From Sinorhizobium meliloti 4H41 (GTDB lineage: Bacteria > Pseudomonadota > Alphaproteobacteria > Rhizobiales > Rhizobiaceae), in assembly GCF_000375585.1 (NCBI RefSeq), contig NZ_AQWP01000006.1, positions 62,001 through 126,000 on the forward strand: a stretch of DNA of 64,000 nucleotides. Direction: 5' to 3'. Below the pieces are notes generated by a model, which saw nothing but the letters and a program-made list of their open reading frames with translations, was not told the DNA's origin and did not search any database. Made by a program: the position numbers and the translations under genes. Of the stretch, positions 9,046-18,600 are shown in pieces. Each line of letters opens with the position of its first letter. Position 1 is the stretch's first letter.

Positions 9046-9205
9046 GCCCCTCATCCGCCTGCCGGCACCTTCTCCCCGCAAGCGGGGCAAAGGGACCCCT
9101 GGGTCCCTTCTCATGCTTCAACTCCGCTGGAAAACTGTGGCCGCGCCGCTTGTCCCTTCTCCCCGTTTCGGACGGGGAGAAGGTCGCGGCAGCGGGATGA
9201 GGGGC
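9046..9205. repeat. Palindromic intergenic repeat element, copy 1 (RIME-like)
   Basis: A ~160-bp element with inverted ends GCCCCTCATCC (9046-9056) and GGATGAGGGGC (9195-9205). Inside are a short CCCCGC/GCGGGG hairpin and a perfect 12-bp stem, CCTTCTCCCCGT (9155-9166) with ACGGGGAGAAGG (9172-9183). A second, degraded copy lies at 25098-25245. Such mosaic palindromes between genes are well known in rhizobia (RIME family); assignment to that family is by resemblance. It sits between convergent genes and may also end both transcripts. Confidence 0.85.
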
Positions 9206-9256
9206 AGCATCCGGCCTGTCGATCTTATGTGGAACGCGGTCCTGCGCCGGCTCCCG

Positions 9257-10051
9257 TCAAGCCTTTTCGCTGAACCACCTCAGCGACATGCAGGAAAGCC
9301 CCGCGTCGATCTTGCCTATTTCCGTGGTCTTCAGCGGTACGACCCTGTAGCCCGCCTTGTCGAGCATCTCGATCGTCCTGGGAAAATCGGAGCCGACCAA
9401 GACCACGTCGTTGACGCGCAGCGCGTTGGCGGCCGGCTCTTCGCCCTCCGGAATGATCATCTGCCGGAACTTCCCGAAGACGCCGGATCGTACAAGACGA
9501 TCGGTGGAGAGGATCGTCTCGTCGTCGAGGAGCGAGCAGTCGGTCTTGAAATGCAGGACGCCCTCCGGGGTCGCGACGACCTCGCTCTTGCGCCCGAGCT
9601 TTTCGAGGCAGGCCTGCAGCGCCGCCGCGCCCGCCTTGTCGGTTCTCGCCGACAGGCCGATCATCACGCTTTCCCGCGTCGTCAGCACGTCGCCGCCGTC
9701 CGCATAGCCTTGCGGCAGGTCGAGCACCGTCTCGAACATGTCACGCAGCGTCGGCGCGATTTCCTCCACTTCCTTGACGCGCGTGGCCGCTCCCGGCCGA
9801 AGCAGGACCGCCCCCTCTGTGAAGACCAGAGCGGGGTCCTCCACGAAAATCGAGTCCGGAAAGGTTTCGAGCGCCGGCAGGACCGTGACCTTCACGCCGG
9901 CATCGCGCATCGCCTCGACATAGGCGTCGTGCTCGGCCTTCACTCCCTCATAGGTGGGGCTGCCGCGATCCTCCGCGCGCAAGCCGTTGACGACCGATCG
10001 TGACGGCGAACGCACGATGATGGAATTGAATCGATAGGCCGGACGCGTCAT
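9257..10051 (-). CDS. Dimethylargininase-like hydrolase (DDAH / arginine deiminase superfamily)
   Basis: 264 residues, the usual DDAH length. The active-site segments are present in order: FVED (69-72), ADGGDVL with GGD at 119-121, catalytic His167 in LHFK, and the nucleophile Cys254 near the C-terminus (IDAGLSCMSL). In this family the Cys attacks the guanidinium carbon, giving citrulline and an amine from methylated arginines. The soluble enzyme would recycle arginine or methylarginine nitrogen. A substrate other than dimethylarginine is possible. The gene is followed upstream by osmC on the same strand with a 32-bp gap. Confidence 0.85.
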   Translation of the reverse strand: MTRPAYRFNSIIVRSPSRSVVNGLRAEDRGSPTYEGVKAEHDAYVEAMRDAGVKVTVLPALETFPDSIFVEDPALVFTEGAVLLRPGAATRVKEVEEIAPTLRDMFETVLDLPQGYADGGDVLTTRESVMIGLSARTDKAGAAALQACLEKLGRKSEVVATPEGVLHFKTDCSLLDDETILSTDRLVRSGVFGKFRQMIIPEGEEPAANALRVNDVVLVGSDFPRTIEMLDKAGYRVVPLKTTEIGKIDAGLSCMSLRWFSEKA

Positions 10052-10083
10052 TGCGGACTCTTCTCCCTCAGTTTGACTTTTAT

Positions 10084-10512
10084 TTAAGCCGACACAGTGC
10101 TTACGAAATCCGGACTGCCGCGCAACGTGTTGCTGACTGTGCAGATCTCCTCCTCCGCCGCCTCCATGATGGCGTGGCGTACGGTGTCGTCGAATTCGCC
10201 CGTGATAACGAAGGCGATGTGGAACCGTGCGACCCGCGACGGTTCGTCATGGGCCTTCTCACCGGTCACCTTGACCGAAACTTCCGCGAGCCGGTCGAGC
10301 ACGCCGAAACGGCTCGCGGCGATGCGGGCGCTGAGCACCAGACAGCTCGCGAGCGATGCATAGAGAAGGTCGAGCGGCCCGAATCCCGGCTGCGAAGGAC
10401 TGGTGACGATATCGAGTTCGCCGCCGGTCAGCGATCTCACATGCGGAAAGCCGGTGCGGCCGACGACGGCGGTCGCGCCAGTTTCCCGCGTCCTTACCTT
10501 GAGCTCGGCCAT
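10084..10512 (-). CDS. OsmC/Ohr-family protein (peroxidase-like)
   Basis: 142 residues starting at the ATG at 10512; the frame extends further upstream only into the next gene. Two conserved cysteines are visible, Cys57 in LLYASLASCLVL and Cys124 in EEICTVSNTL. In OsmC/Ohr proteins these form the thiol pair that reduces organic hydroperoxides. The sequence is a distant, OsmC-like member rather than Ohr. It ends 32 bp before the DDAH-like gene and starts 19 bp after the FucU-like gene, so the three may share a transcript. Confidence 0.82.
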   Translation of the reverse strand: MAELKVRTRETGATAVVGRTGFPHVRSLTGGELDIVTSPSQPGFGPLDLLYASLASCLVLSARIAASRFGVLDRLAEVSVKVTGEKAHDEPSRVARFHIAFVITGEFDDTVRHAIMEAAEEEICTVSNTLRGSPDFVSTVSA

Positions 10513-10531
10513 GGGCGTAACCTCGCGCGGC

Positions 10532-10987
10532 TCAGACGTTTTCCGGCGGAACGACGCCCTTGGTGAAAAGAAAGCAGCCGTAGAAGCGGGTCTCGCCGGT
10601 GGTGATGACGCAATAGGCCTTCTTTGCTTCCTCGTAGAAGGCAAAGCGCTCGATGCCGTACATCGGAGCGGGCTTCCCTTCGGCGCCGTCGATCTCGGCC
10701 TGCACCTCCCGCTGCACTGCCGGGACCTCGTCCGGCGCCCCCATGACTTCCATGCGCCCGGCCGAAGGCTGAAGCGGCGTGTCGAGGGGTAGGACTGAAA
10801 GGATCGCCCTTGCCGCGCGCGCCGCCGAAACATTGTCGATGCGCAGCAGTTTGCCGAGCGTGGTCTGCCGCGCGATGGAATCCGATGGGAAATTGGTATC
10901 GGAAATCACCAGCGTGTCGCCATGGCCCATCGATCGCAGCGCGTGCAGCACATCGGCATTGAGAGCCGGGTCGATATTCTTGAGCAT
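10532..10987 (-). CDS. fucU: RbsD/FucU-family sugar mutarotase (L-fucose mutarotase-like)
   Basis: 151 residues from the ATG at 10987, preceded by GGAGG. The N-terminal MGHGDTLVISDTNFP with His22 matches FucU, where the His helps interconvert sugar anomers; PMYGIERFAFYEEAKKA and the C-terminal ETRFYGCFLFTKG complete the family pattern. FucU/RbsD proteins form rings and equilibrate free pyranose sugars for catabolism. The closest match by eye is FucU rather than RbsD. No fucose pathway gene is adjacent, so the sugar is not certain. Confidence 0.85.
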   Translation of the reverse strand: MLKNIDPALNADVLHALRSMGHGDTLVISDTNFPSDSIARQTTLGKLLRIDNVSAARAARAILSVLPLDTPLQPSAGRMEVMGAPDEVPAVQREVQAEIDGAEGKPAPMYGIERFAFYEEAKKAYCVITTGETRFYGCFLFTKGVVPPENV

Positions 10988-11088
10988 TCCTGTCCTCCTC
11001 CACTGCAAAGCGCGGTCGCATCAGGCCGTTTCTGGCGCGCGCCGTCAACAGCCTGTTGCTCTTTCTCCACGCTTCGATGGGACGACCA

Positions 11089-11108
11089 CCCGCTCATCCA
11101 AGAGCGGG
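11089..11108 (-). terminator. Hairpin downstream of the ALDH16-type gene
   Basis: CCCGCTC (11089-11095) and GAGCGGG (11102-11108) form a 7-bp stem with a 6-nt loop, starting 4 bp after the dehydrogenase stop. No U-tract follows on the minus strand, so termination is plausible but not certain. It would separate the deo-type operon from the fucU-like gene. Confidence 0.4.
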
Positions 11109-11111
11109 ATC

Positions 11112-13496
11112 CTATTCGCCGTAGGGAATCCAGATATTCTTGACGTCGACCGCTCGCCGCAGGAACGCCTGCCCTTCGGCCGCCGAGCGATTCGTCCAGT
11201 CGATCGCCCTGCCGTAATCGACGAAGGTACGCTTGAGATTGCCGACGGACAGCTTCTCGACCAGTGTCGAAAGTTCCGGCGAGCCGAACGCCCAGAGCGC
11301 GTCCACGTCGTTGTGCGCGGCAAGTGCCTTGGCGAGTTCGATCGCAGATCCGGTGACGATATTGATGACGCCCGGCGGCACGTCCGAGGTCTCGAGGACC
11401 GAGTAGAAGTCGGTCGCAGCCAGAGGATGCGCTTCGCTCGGCACGGCGACCACCCGGTTTCCGACCGCAATCAGCGGTGCAACGAGACTGACAAGTCCGA
11501 GCAGCGGTGCTTCCGGGGGGCAGATGACGCCGACAACGCCCTGCGGTTCCGGCATGGCCAGCGCAACGCCGCGCAAGGGCGGCTGGTGCACGGTGCCTTC
11601 GTATTTGTCCGCCCAGGCTCCGTAGCTGAAGAGCCGCGCGATCGAAGCTTCGACCTCCGCTCGGGCATTGGCTGCCGAAGCCCCAGTCATGGCGGCGATG
11701 CGGTCGGCGAATTCCGCCCCGCGGCTGCTCAGGTTCTCGGCGATGTAATAGAGGATCTGGGCGCGGTTATGCGCGGTTGCCGAAGACCAGCCCGTGGCGC
11801 CCCGCGCCGCAACGACGGCATTGCGGATATCCTTGCGGTTGCCCTCGCCGACTTCGCCGATCACCTTGCCTTTCGGGGAAAGCACAGGCCGCGAATAGTT
11901 CCCGTCCGGCCGAGCCTGCTTGCCGCCGACGAAGAGCTTGGCAGTGCGGTCGAGCGCCGGAACGGCGAAATCACCGGCGGCCTGCTTCGCAGCCGGCAAG
12001 CCGTACTCGGCGCGCAGCTTGCGCCCCATCCAGGCCTTCGGCTTCAGATATTCGTAGCAGCCCTCGCGCCCGCCCTCGCGGCCGAAGCCGGACTCGCGCT
12101 TTCCGCCGAAGCCGCTCGATGCATCGAAGAGATTGGTCGCATTGACCCAGACGACGCCGGCCGCAAGCTTGGCGGCAACATGCAGGGCAAGACCGATCGT
12201 TTCACTCCAGACGCTGGCCGCAAGGCCGTAGCGGCTATGATTTGCAAGCTGGATGGCCTCCTCCGGCGTGCGGAAGGTCATCGACACGGCCACCGGCCCG
12301 AAGATTTCCTCGGTCGCGACGACGGAAGTCGGCTGGACCCCGGTCAGCAGCGTCGGCCGAAAGAAGCTGCCACCCTTCGGCAGGTCGATCTTCGGCTGAT
12401 GCATCGAAGCGCCTTCGGCGACACCCTTCGCCACCAGCTCTTCGATGCGCTGGAGCTGCACCGGCGCGACGATCGCCGCCATATCGATCGCCTTGTCGAG
12501 CGGATGACCGACGCGGAGCGTCTCCATGCGCCGCTTCAGGCGATCATGAAAGACCGGCGCCACGCCCTCCTGCACCAGAAGGCGTGAACCGGCGCAGCAG
12601 ACCTGGCCCTGGTTGAACCAGATCGCATCCACGACGCCCTCGACCGCCGCGTCGATATCGGCATCGTCGAAGACGATGAAGGGCGACTTGCCGCCGAGTT
12701 CCAGCGTCAGCGACTTGCCGCTCCCTGCCGTCTTCTCGCGGATGAGGCGTCCGACTTCGGTCGAGCCGGTAAAGGCGATCTTGTCGATATCCTCGTGTTC
12801 GACGATCAGCGCCCCCGTCTCGCCCTCGCCCGTCACCACGTTCAGCACGCCCGCGGGGAGGCCCGCTGCAGCGGCAAGCTCCGCGAAGAGCAGCGCCGTC
12901 AAGGGCGTAAACTCCGCAGGCTTCAGGATGACGGAATTACCGAGCGCCAGCGCCGGGGCAACCTTCCAGGCGAGCATCAGGAAGGGGAAGTTCCAGGGGA
13001 TGACCTGTCCGACGACGCCCACGGGCACCTGGTCGGCGAATTCCGTCTCCTGCAGCTGTGCCCAGCCGGCATGATGATAGAAGTGGCGAGCGGCGAGCGG
13101 TATGTCGATGTCGCGCGTTTCCCGGATCGGCTTGCCGTTGTCCAGCGCTTCGACGACCGCGATCAGGCGCGCATGGCGCTGGATCATTCGCGCGAGTGCA
13201 TAAAGGTGTCGGGCGCGCGCATGTCCGGAGAGCTTGGCCCACGGGCCTTGCGCCTTGCGCGCCGCCGCCACCGCCGCGTTCACGTCGTCGCGCCCGCCAT
13301 GTGCGATTTTCGCGAGCAGTTTGCCCGTCGCCGGCTCGAACGTGTCGAACGTCTTGCCGGAAACCGACCCGACAGAGGCGCCGTTGATGAAATGGCCGAA
13401 CTTGCCTTCATGCCGAGCGAGCCAGGCGCGCGCCTCGGTGTCGGCTTCGGGGGCCGGGCCATAGGACATATCGTCGAAGAAAGTGGCAACGCTCAT
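11112..13496 (-). CDS. Two-domain aldehyde dehydrogenase, ALDH16 type
   Basis: 794 residues, far longer than a normal ALDH (~490). Residues ~30-500 are a complete dehydrogenase: the PWNF motif (~168-171), general base Glu266 in LELGGK, and catalytic Cys300 in FNQGQVC. Residues ~515-794 are a second ALDH-like region that lacks a catalytic Cys segment. This layout matches ALDH16 (active domain plus pseudo-domain), and the bacterial form keeps the Cys that mammals have lost. It oxidises aldehydes to acids with NAD(P). It lies 4 bp after deoC, which suggests acetaldehyde from deoxyribose 5-phosphate as a substrate. The ATG at 13496 was chosen; a longer frame only overlaps deoC. Confidence 0.88.
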   Translation of the reverse strand: MSVATFFDDMSYGPAPEADTEARAWLARHEGKFGHFINGASVGSVSGKTFDTFEPATGKLLAKIAHGGRDDVNAAVAAARKAQGPWAKLSGHARARHLYALARMIQRHARLIAVVEALDNGKPIRETRDIDIPLAARHFYHHAGWAQLQETEFADQVPVGVVGQVIPWNFPFLMLAWKVAPALALGNSVILKPAEFTPLTALLFAELAAAAGLPAGVLNVVTGEGETGALIVEHEDIDKIAFTGSTEVGRLIREKTAGSGKSLTLELGGKSPFIVFDDADIDAAVEGVVDAIWFNQGQVCCAGSRLLVQEGVAPVFHDRLKRRMETLRVGHPLDKAIDMAAIVAPVQLQRIEELVAKGVAEGASMHQPKIDLPKGGSFFRPTLLTGVQPTSVVATEEIFGPVAVSMTFRTPEEAIQLANHSRYGLAASVWSETIGLALHVAAKLAAGVVWVNATNLFDASSGFGGKRESGFGREGGREGCYEYLKPKAWMGRKLRAEYGLPAAKQAAGDFAVPALDRTAKLFVGGKQARPDGNYSRPVLSPKGKVIGEVGEGNRKDIRNAVVAARGATGWSSATAHNRAQILYYIAENLSSRGAEFADRIAAMTGASAANARAEVEASIARLFSYGAWADKYEGTVHQPPLRGVALAMPEPQGVVGVICPPEAPLLGLVSLVAPLIAVGNRVVAVPSEAHPLAATDFYSVLETSDVPPGVINIVTGSAIELAKALAAHNDVDALWAFGSPELSTLVEKLSVGNLKRTFVDYGRAIDWTNRSAAEGQAFLRRAVDVKNIWIPYGE

Positions 13497-13500
13497 CTGA

Positions 13501-14505
13501 TTATCCGATCGGGTGTCTGTTGAGGGCCGAATACGCGCCGCTGACATGATGTTCGAGCTGTCGCTCGATATCGGCGAGCAGGCTCGATGCGCCGACGCGG
13601 AAAAGGTCGGGCTCGAGCCATTCCCGCCCAAGCTCTTCCTTCATGAGGAACTGATAGTTCAGCACGTCCTTCGCGACGGAGATGCCGCCGGCCGGCTTGT
13701 AGCCGACCTTGATTCCGGTTCGCTCCTCATAGGCCCGGATCATCCTGAGCATGGCGAGCGTGACGAGCAGGGTCGCGTTCACCCCTTCTTTTCCGGTCGA
13801 CGTCTTGATGAAGTCGGCGCCCGCCATCATGCAGACGAGCGAAGCCCGCGCGACGTTGCGAAGCGTCTTGAGATCGCCGGTCGCGAGGATGGCCTTGACA
13901 TGCGCATCGCCACAGGCCGCGCGGAAATCGCGCATTTCGTCGTAGAGCGCCTGCCAATTGCCGGTCAGTACGTGCTCGCGGGTGATGACGATGTCGATTT
14001 CCCGAGCACCATCGGCAACCGAGGCTTTGATCTCCCTGAGCTTGACGTCATGGGGAACGAGACCCGCCGGAAAGCCCGTGGACACTGCCGCCACCGGAAT
14101 TCCGGAACCCTCCAGGGCCTCCACCGCGGTCGAAACGAAGCGATGATAGACACAGATCGCGCCGGTCGTGATACCTCGATCGCCCATGCCGAGCGCTTCG
14201 AGAATGTCCTGACGCACCGGCTGGCGCGCCTTGGCGCAGAGGCGTTTTACGCGCTCGGTCGTGTCGTCGCCGTTGAGCGTCGTGAGATCGATGCAGGTGA
14301 CGGCTTTCAAGAGCCAGGCGGCCTGCGCATCCTTCTTCACGGTGCGCCGGCCAGGCAGCGTCTGAACGCGGCGCTCTGCCGCAGAGAGATTGACGCGCTG
14401 ATCGAGCACCCAGGACAGGTCGAGCTCGACACCGTCATTGCGCGGCCAGTTGTGGCCCGCGCCGGCGGAGTGCACCGCCGCGCTTCTCAGAGCAAGGTCT
14501 TCCAA
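13501..14505 (-). CDS. deoC: Deoxyribose-phosphate aldolase
   Basis: 334 residues. I place the start at a TTG (14505) because AAGGGGAG ends 7 nt upstream; GTG codons at 14532 and 14523 are in frame but have poor ribosome sites. Catalytic residues are present: Asp171 (EIDIVI), the Schiff-base Lys234 (FIKTSTGK) and the proton-relay Lys270 (GYKPAGG). The enzyme splits 2-deoxyribose 5-phosphate into glyceraldehyde 3-phosphate and acetaldehyde. It is longer than E. coli DeoC (259, from memory) through extensions at the ends. It is flanked by a DeoR-type regulator upstream and ALDH16 4 bp downstream. Confidence 0.92.
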   Translation of the reverse strand: MEDLALRSAAVHSAGAGHNWPRNDGVELDLSWVLDQRVNLSAAERRVQTLPGRRTVKKDAQAAWLLKAVTCIDLTTLNGDDTTERVKRLCAKARQPVRQDILEALGMGDRGITTGAICVYHRFVSTAVEALEGSGIPVAAVSTGFPAGLVPHDVKLREIKASVADGAREIDIVITREHVLTGNWQALYDEMRDFRAACGDAHVKAILATGDLKTLRNVARASLVCMMAGADFIKTSTGKEGVNATLLVTLAMLRMIRAYEERTGIKVGYKPAGGISVAKDVLNYQFLMKEELGREWLEPDLFRVGASSLLADIERQLEHHVSGAYSALNRHPIG

Positions 14506-14563
14506 CCGATTTCTCCCCTTCACCCGGACCACCGGCGGCGCGCCTCAAGAGCGAACGCCAGAA

Positions 14564-14579
14564 TGTTAGTTTTCTAACA
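14564..14579. promoter_or_regulatory. Palindromic operator upstream of deoC
   Basis: TGTTAGTTTTCTAACA is a perfect inverted repeat (TGTTAG / CTAACA, 4-nt spacer) lying 59 bp upstream of the deoC start and 57 bp downstream of the deoR stop. A further half-site, TGTTAA, lies at 14587-14592. The AT-rich setting and position suggest a binding site of the adjacent DeoR-type repressor. This is inferred from sequence only. Confidence 0.6.
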
Positions 14580-14635
14580 CGATATTTGTTAAACTTTCAT
14601 CATTTCCACCGCCTGTCAAGGCTGGTTGCGCGCGC

Positions 14636-15379
14636 TCATACTTTTCCAGGCACAGGCGTCAGCGCGGTTTCGCCGTCTTCCGTGATAAGCGACCGGAAAG
14701 CACCGGGTGGAGCAAAGAAAGCCGCCTTCAGCTTGCCGAGCTTGCTGCTGTCGGCGACGAGGTAATTCTCGCGCGCCAGCGAAATCACCTTTTGCTTGAC
14801 CGGCACCTCGTGGAAATGAACGCAGGTCGCTCCCCTCGCCGGGTCTATCCCGGCCGCCGAAAGAAAGGCGACATTGATGCCGAGCTGGTCTAGCGTCTCG
14901 ATGCCGGGCGCACCGGAAAACGAAGCCGACGACGGGTGATAGACGCCGCCCAGCATTACCATGCGGAGATTTTTCTTCCGCGTCAGCCTTTCGGCCGTGT
15001 TCAGGGAATAACAGATCGCCGTAATTGCGTAATCGTCCGGTATCAGCTCGACCAGATATTCCAGCGTCGTACCACAATCGATGAAAATCGTCTCATCCGG
15101 GCGAATGTGCCGGGCGGCATGAATGCAAGCCTGCCGCTTGGCGGCGGCGTGACTGTCGGCCGCGCGGGCAAGTTCGTAGGGCGCATCGCTCTCGATCTCG
15201 GCGGCCGGGACGATATGGCCGCCCAGATATCCGAACAGCCCAGGATGGTCGGCGACATCACGGCGGACGGTCATTTCCGATACGCCGAGCAGCGCCGCCG
15301 CCTCTTTCAGATGCACGACGCGCCGCGCCGAAAGCGCGTCGGACAAGGTGGCGATGCGTGTTTCCCTGCGGCTGGCCAT
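14636..15379 (-). CDS. DeoR-family transcriptional regulator
   Basis: 247 residues. An N-terminal winged helix-turn-helix (VHLKEAAALLGVSEMTVRRDV, read in parts, ~residues 22-42) is followed by the DeoR sugar-binding domain with IFIDCGTTLEYL and MLGGVYHPSSASFSGAPG. Such proteins repress sugar or nucleoside catabolism and are released by sugar phosphates. It lies upstream of deoC and ALDH16 on the same strand with a 130-bp gap that carries a palindrome. Deoxyribose 5-phosphate or a related phosphate is the natural guess for the effector. Confidence 0.88.
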   Translation of the reverse strand: MASRRETRIATLSDALSARRVVHLKEAAALLGVSEMTVRRDVADHPGLFGYLGGHIVPAAEIESDAPYELARAADSHAAAKRQACIHAARHIRPDETIFIDCGTTLEYLVELIPDDYAITAICYSLNTAERLTRKKNLRMVMLGGVYHPSSASFSGAPGIETLDQLGINVAFLSAAGIDPARGATCVHFHEVPVKQKVISLARENYLVADSSKLGKLKAAFFAPPGAFRSLITEDGETALTPVPGKV

Positions 15380-15422
15380 GGCTCTTCCAAATTATAAAGA
15401 AAGCATTTTGTGCAATGTTAAT

Positions 15423-15440
15423 CTGTGAGAAATATCACAG
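15423..15440. promoter_or_regulatory. CRP-type binding site upstream of the deoR-like gene
   Basis: CTGTGAGAAATATCACAG is a perfect palindrome with the TGTGA-N6-TCACA pattern of enterobacterial CRP sites. It lies 44-61 bp upstream of the deoR start codon and about 200 bp upstream of the divergent macroglobulin gene. The match to the CRP pattern is exact; binding by a rhizobial CRP-like protein is inference. Confidence 0.55.
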
Positions 15441-15642
15441 GATTGCCTCGGCCCGCAAGCGATACACCGGGGCAAAGCTGGACGGACGAGCTGGTCTATG
15501 GGCTCGTGCTTCAAGGCACAACGGGCGCCGCACAGCCATAGGGTGTCCCCTGAACTCGCCGTTTCCTCGATTGACAACGACCGGCGAAGGTTGAAAGAGT
15601 GATGTACAATCGAAGCGGCCAGCGTCGGGGGGACTTTTGTCT

Positions 15643-18600
15643 ATGCGCGCGTTTCTCGGTCTTTCCACTCTTCTCTTCACACTCGTTTCCCTGGGGATGC
15701 CGATCGCAGCGGCCGAGCCGGAACGCCGGATCGAGCTTACCAATGATGCCGACTATTTCGGCTTCGATCTGCGCACCGAGCAGAACGTATCGCTCGACCA
15801 ATGCCAGAGTGCCTGTATCGCCGACCGCTCCTGCAGGGCCTTCACCTACAATCCAAAGGTGAAGTGGTGCTTCCTCAAGTCCGACTTCAACCAGTTGAAC
15901 ACGTTCCCGGGGGCCATTGCCGGCAAGGTCGTCGAAACCGCCGCGGGCGAAGCCGACATCGGGGCACCGCCGCGCCTTGACTTCGTCTCGGACGATCTCC
16001 TGCAGCAGGCGCGCGATGTGAAGGCGAATCTCGTTCTGGCCGACGAGCAGCAGGGATTCGGGGTCAACGGCCTCATCGAGACGGCGCGCAGCGAGTTGAC
16101 GGCCGGCAACTTCGTCGCCTCCCTCCAGGCCTTCCGCGGTGCGCTTGCGGTAGCGCCGGATGACAGCGCGTTGTGGCTGGAGGCGGCTGAGGCCGCCAAC
16201 CGGTATACGGGCGGCACGGACCTGGCGAGCGAAGCCGCCCTTGCGGCGCTTAACGGCTATCAACTGACGCGGACCGCGCAAAGTCGCGCGCATGCACTGG
16301 CTATTCTCGCCCAGGCGCTCGACAAGCTGCAGAACTATCGTGCCGCGCTCCAGGCCTACAAAGCGAGCCTCGAACTCGTGCAGGCAAAGTCGGTCGAGAC
16401 GGCTTATCTCGATCTCAAGGCACGGCAAGGCTTTCGGGTCACCGGCCACACGGTCGATGCAGACAGCGCCAGCCCCCGCGCCTGCGTGCAATTCTCCGAG
16501 CCGCTTCTGAAGAACGGTCCCGATTATTCCTCCTTCGTAACGCTCGATGGCGCCGCGCCGAAGGCGGTTGAAGCCAAGGGTAGCGAAATCTGCGTCGAAG
16601 GCCTGGCGCATGGCAAACGTTACAAACTCGTGCTGAGGCAGGGCCTGCCCTCCTCCGTCGAGGAAGTCATCGAGACCCCCGTGAGCCTCGACGTGTACGT
16701 GAAGGACCGCGGGCCGATGGTCCGCTTCACCGGCGACAGCTTCGTTCTGCCTTCGACTGCGCGGCGCGGCATTCCGATCGTCTCGGTCAATACGGAAAGC
16801 GCCAAGCTCAAGCTCTACCGAATCGGCGACCGCAACATCTCTTCGCTGCTCACGAGCTCCCAGTTCCTGACCCAGCTCGACGGCTACAGCGAGGAGCGCA
16901 TCAAGGACGAGAGCGGCGAGATGGTCTGGCAGGGCAGCATCGACATCGCCACCGAGCTTAACAAGGAAGTGGTGACGAGCTTTCCGGTCGACGAGGCTCT
17001 GCCGCAGCGCAAGCCCGGCGTCTACGTGCTGACGGCGAGCTCCGGAACCGGGCTTACACAGGATTGGGACGCCCGCGCCACGCAATGGTTCGTCGTGTCC
17101 GACATCGGCATATCGACCTTTGCAGGCACGGATGGGCTTACCGTCTTCGCGCGTTCGCTTGCGAGCGCCAAGCCTCTTGCAGAGGTCGAATTGCAGCTGG
17201 TCGCCAAGAACAATGAGGTGCTCGGGACGGCGACGACCGATGCGGAAGGGCGCGCAACCTTTTCCGCCGGACTGATCCGCGGCACCGCCAGCATGACGCC
17301 GGCGGCGATCACCGCCCGAAAGGGTCGCGACGATTACGTGTTCCTGGACATGACGCGCGCCGGCTTCGACCTTTCCGACCGAGGCGTCACCGGACGCGCC
17401 GCACCGGGTGCGATCGACGTCTTCGCCTGGACGGAACGCGGCATTTATCGCGCGGGTGAAACCGTTCATGCCGCAGCGCTCACCCGCGACGTCAACGGTG
17501 CCGCGATCGAGAAGCTGCCACTGACCTTCGTTTTCCTGCGCCCGGACGGCGTCGAGGACCGCCGCCTCGTCAGCGACGGCGGCAAGCTCGGCGGGCACAC
17601 GCTCGATCTGCCGGTCCCAGAAAATGCGATGCGCGGCACCTGGACGATGCAGATATTCACCGATCCGAAGGGCTCTGCGATCGCCGAGAAGCAGTTCCTC
17701 GTCGACGATTTCGTGCCGGACCGCACCGAGTTCGACCTGACGAGCGAGGCAGAGGCGATCGAGGTCGGCACCCCCGTCGAAATCGCCGTCGACGGACGCT
17801 ATCTCTACGGCGCACCCGCCGCGGGCCTGACGCTGGAAGGCGAAATTGCCGTCAGGCCGACGCGCCGGAGCGAAGCGTTCAACGGCTATTTCTTCGGCCT
17901 CGCCGACGAAGAGGCAAGCGAGGACACGCGCCTGCCGCTGGAAGGTCTGGAGCCGCTCGATGAAAACGGCAAGGCGGTTTTCGACGTCGATCTGACCGAG
18001 GTCCCCGGAACGACGCAGCTGCTCAACGCCAGTGTGACGGTTCGCATGCGCGAGGCCGGCGGCCGCGCGGTCGAGCGCACATTGACCCTGCCGGTGAAAC
18101 CCGAGGGACCGATGATCGGCATCAAGCCGGAGTTCTCCGGAGACCTCGCCGAAAATTCTGTCGGGAAGTTCCACGTCATCGCCGTCGGCGCGGACGGCAC
18201 CAGGACCGCGATGCCGGGTCTCCCCTGGAAGCTGATCAGCGTCGAACGAAACTACCAGTGGTATCGCGACGGCACCGCCTGGAAATACGAGCCGGTCGTC
18301 TCCACGAAACAGGTGGCGAGCGGCTCGGCCGACGTGACGGAGGACGGCGCCGAAATTTCCGTCCCGGTCGGCTGGGGCCGTTATCGGCTGGAGATCGAGG
18401 CGGCGGCCCTCGACGGGCCGGCTTCGAGCGTTGAGTTCGATGCGGGCTGGTATGTCGAGGCCACCTCGACGGAGACCCCGGACGGGCTGGAGATCGCACT
18501 CGACAAGGAAAACTATGCGGTCGGCGAGACGGCGAAGCTCAAGGTCTCGCCGCGCTTTGCCGGCGAACTGCTGGTGACTGTCGGCACGGAAACCCTGGTG

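Noticed and set aside
14564..14579. The TGTT-N8-AACA palindrome as a site for the cAMP regulator Clr
   Set aside because: The inner bases (TGTTAG/CTAACA) do not fit the Clr pattern as I recall it, and the adjacent DeoR-type gene offers a simpler binder; still not excluded.
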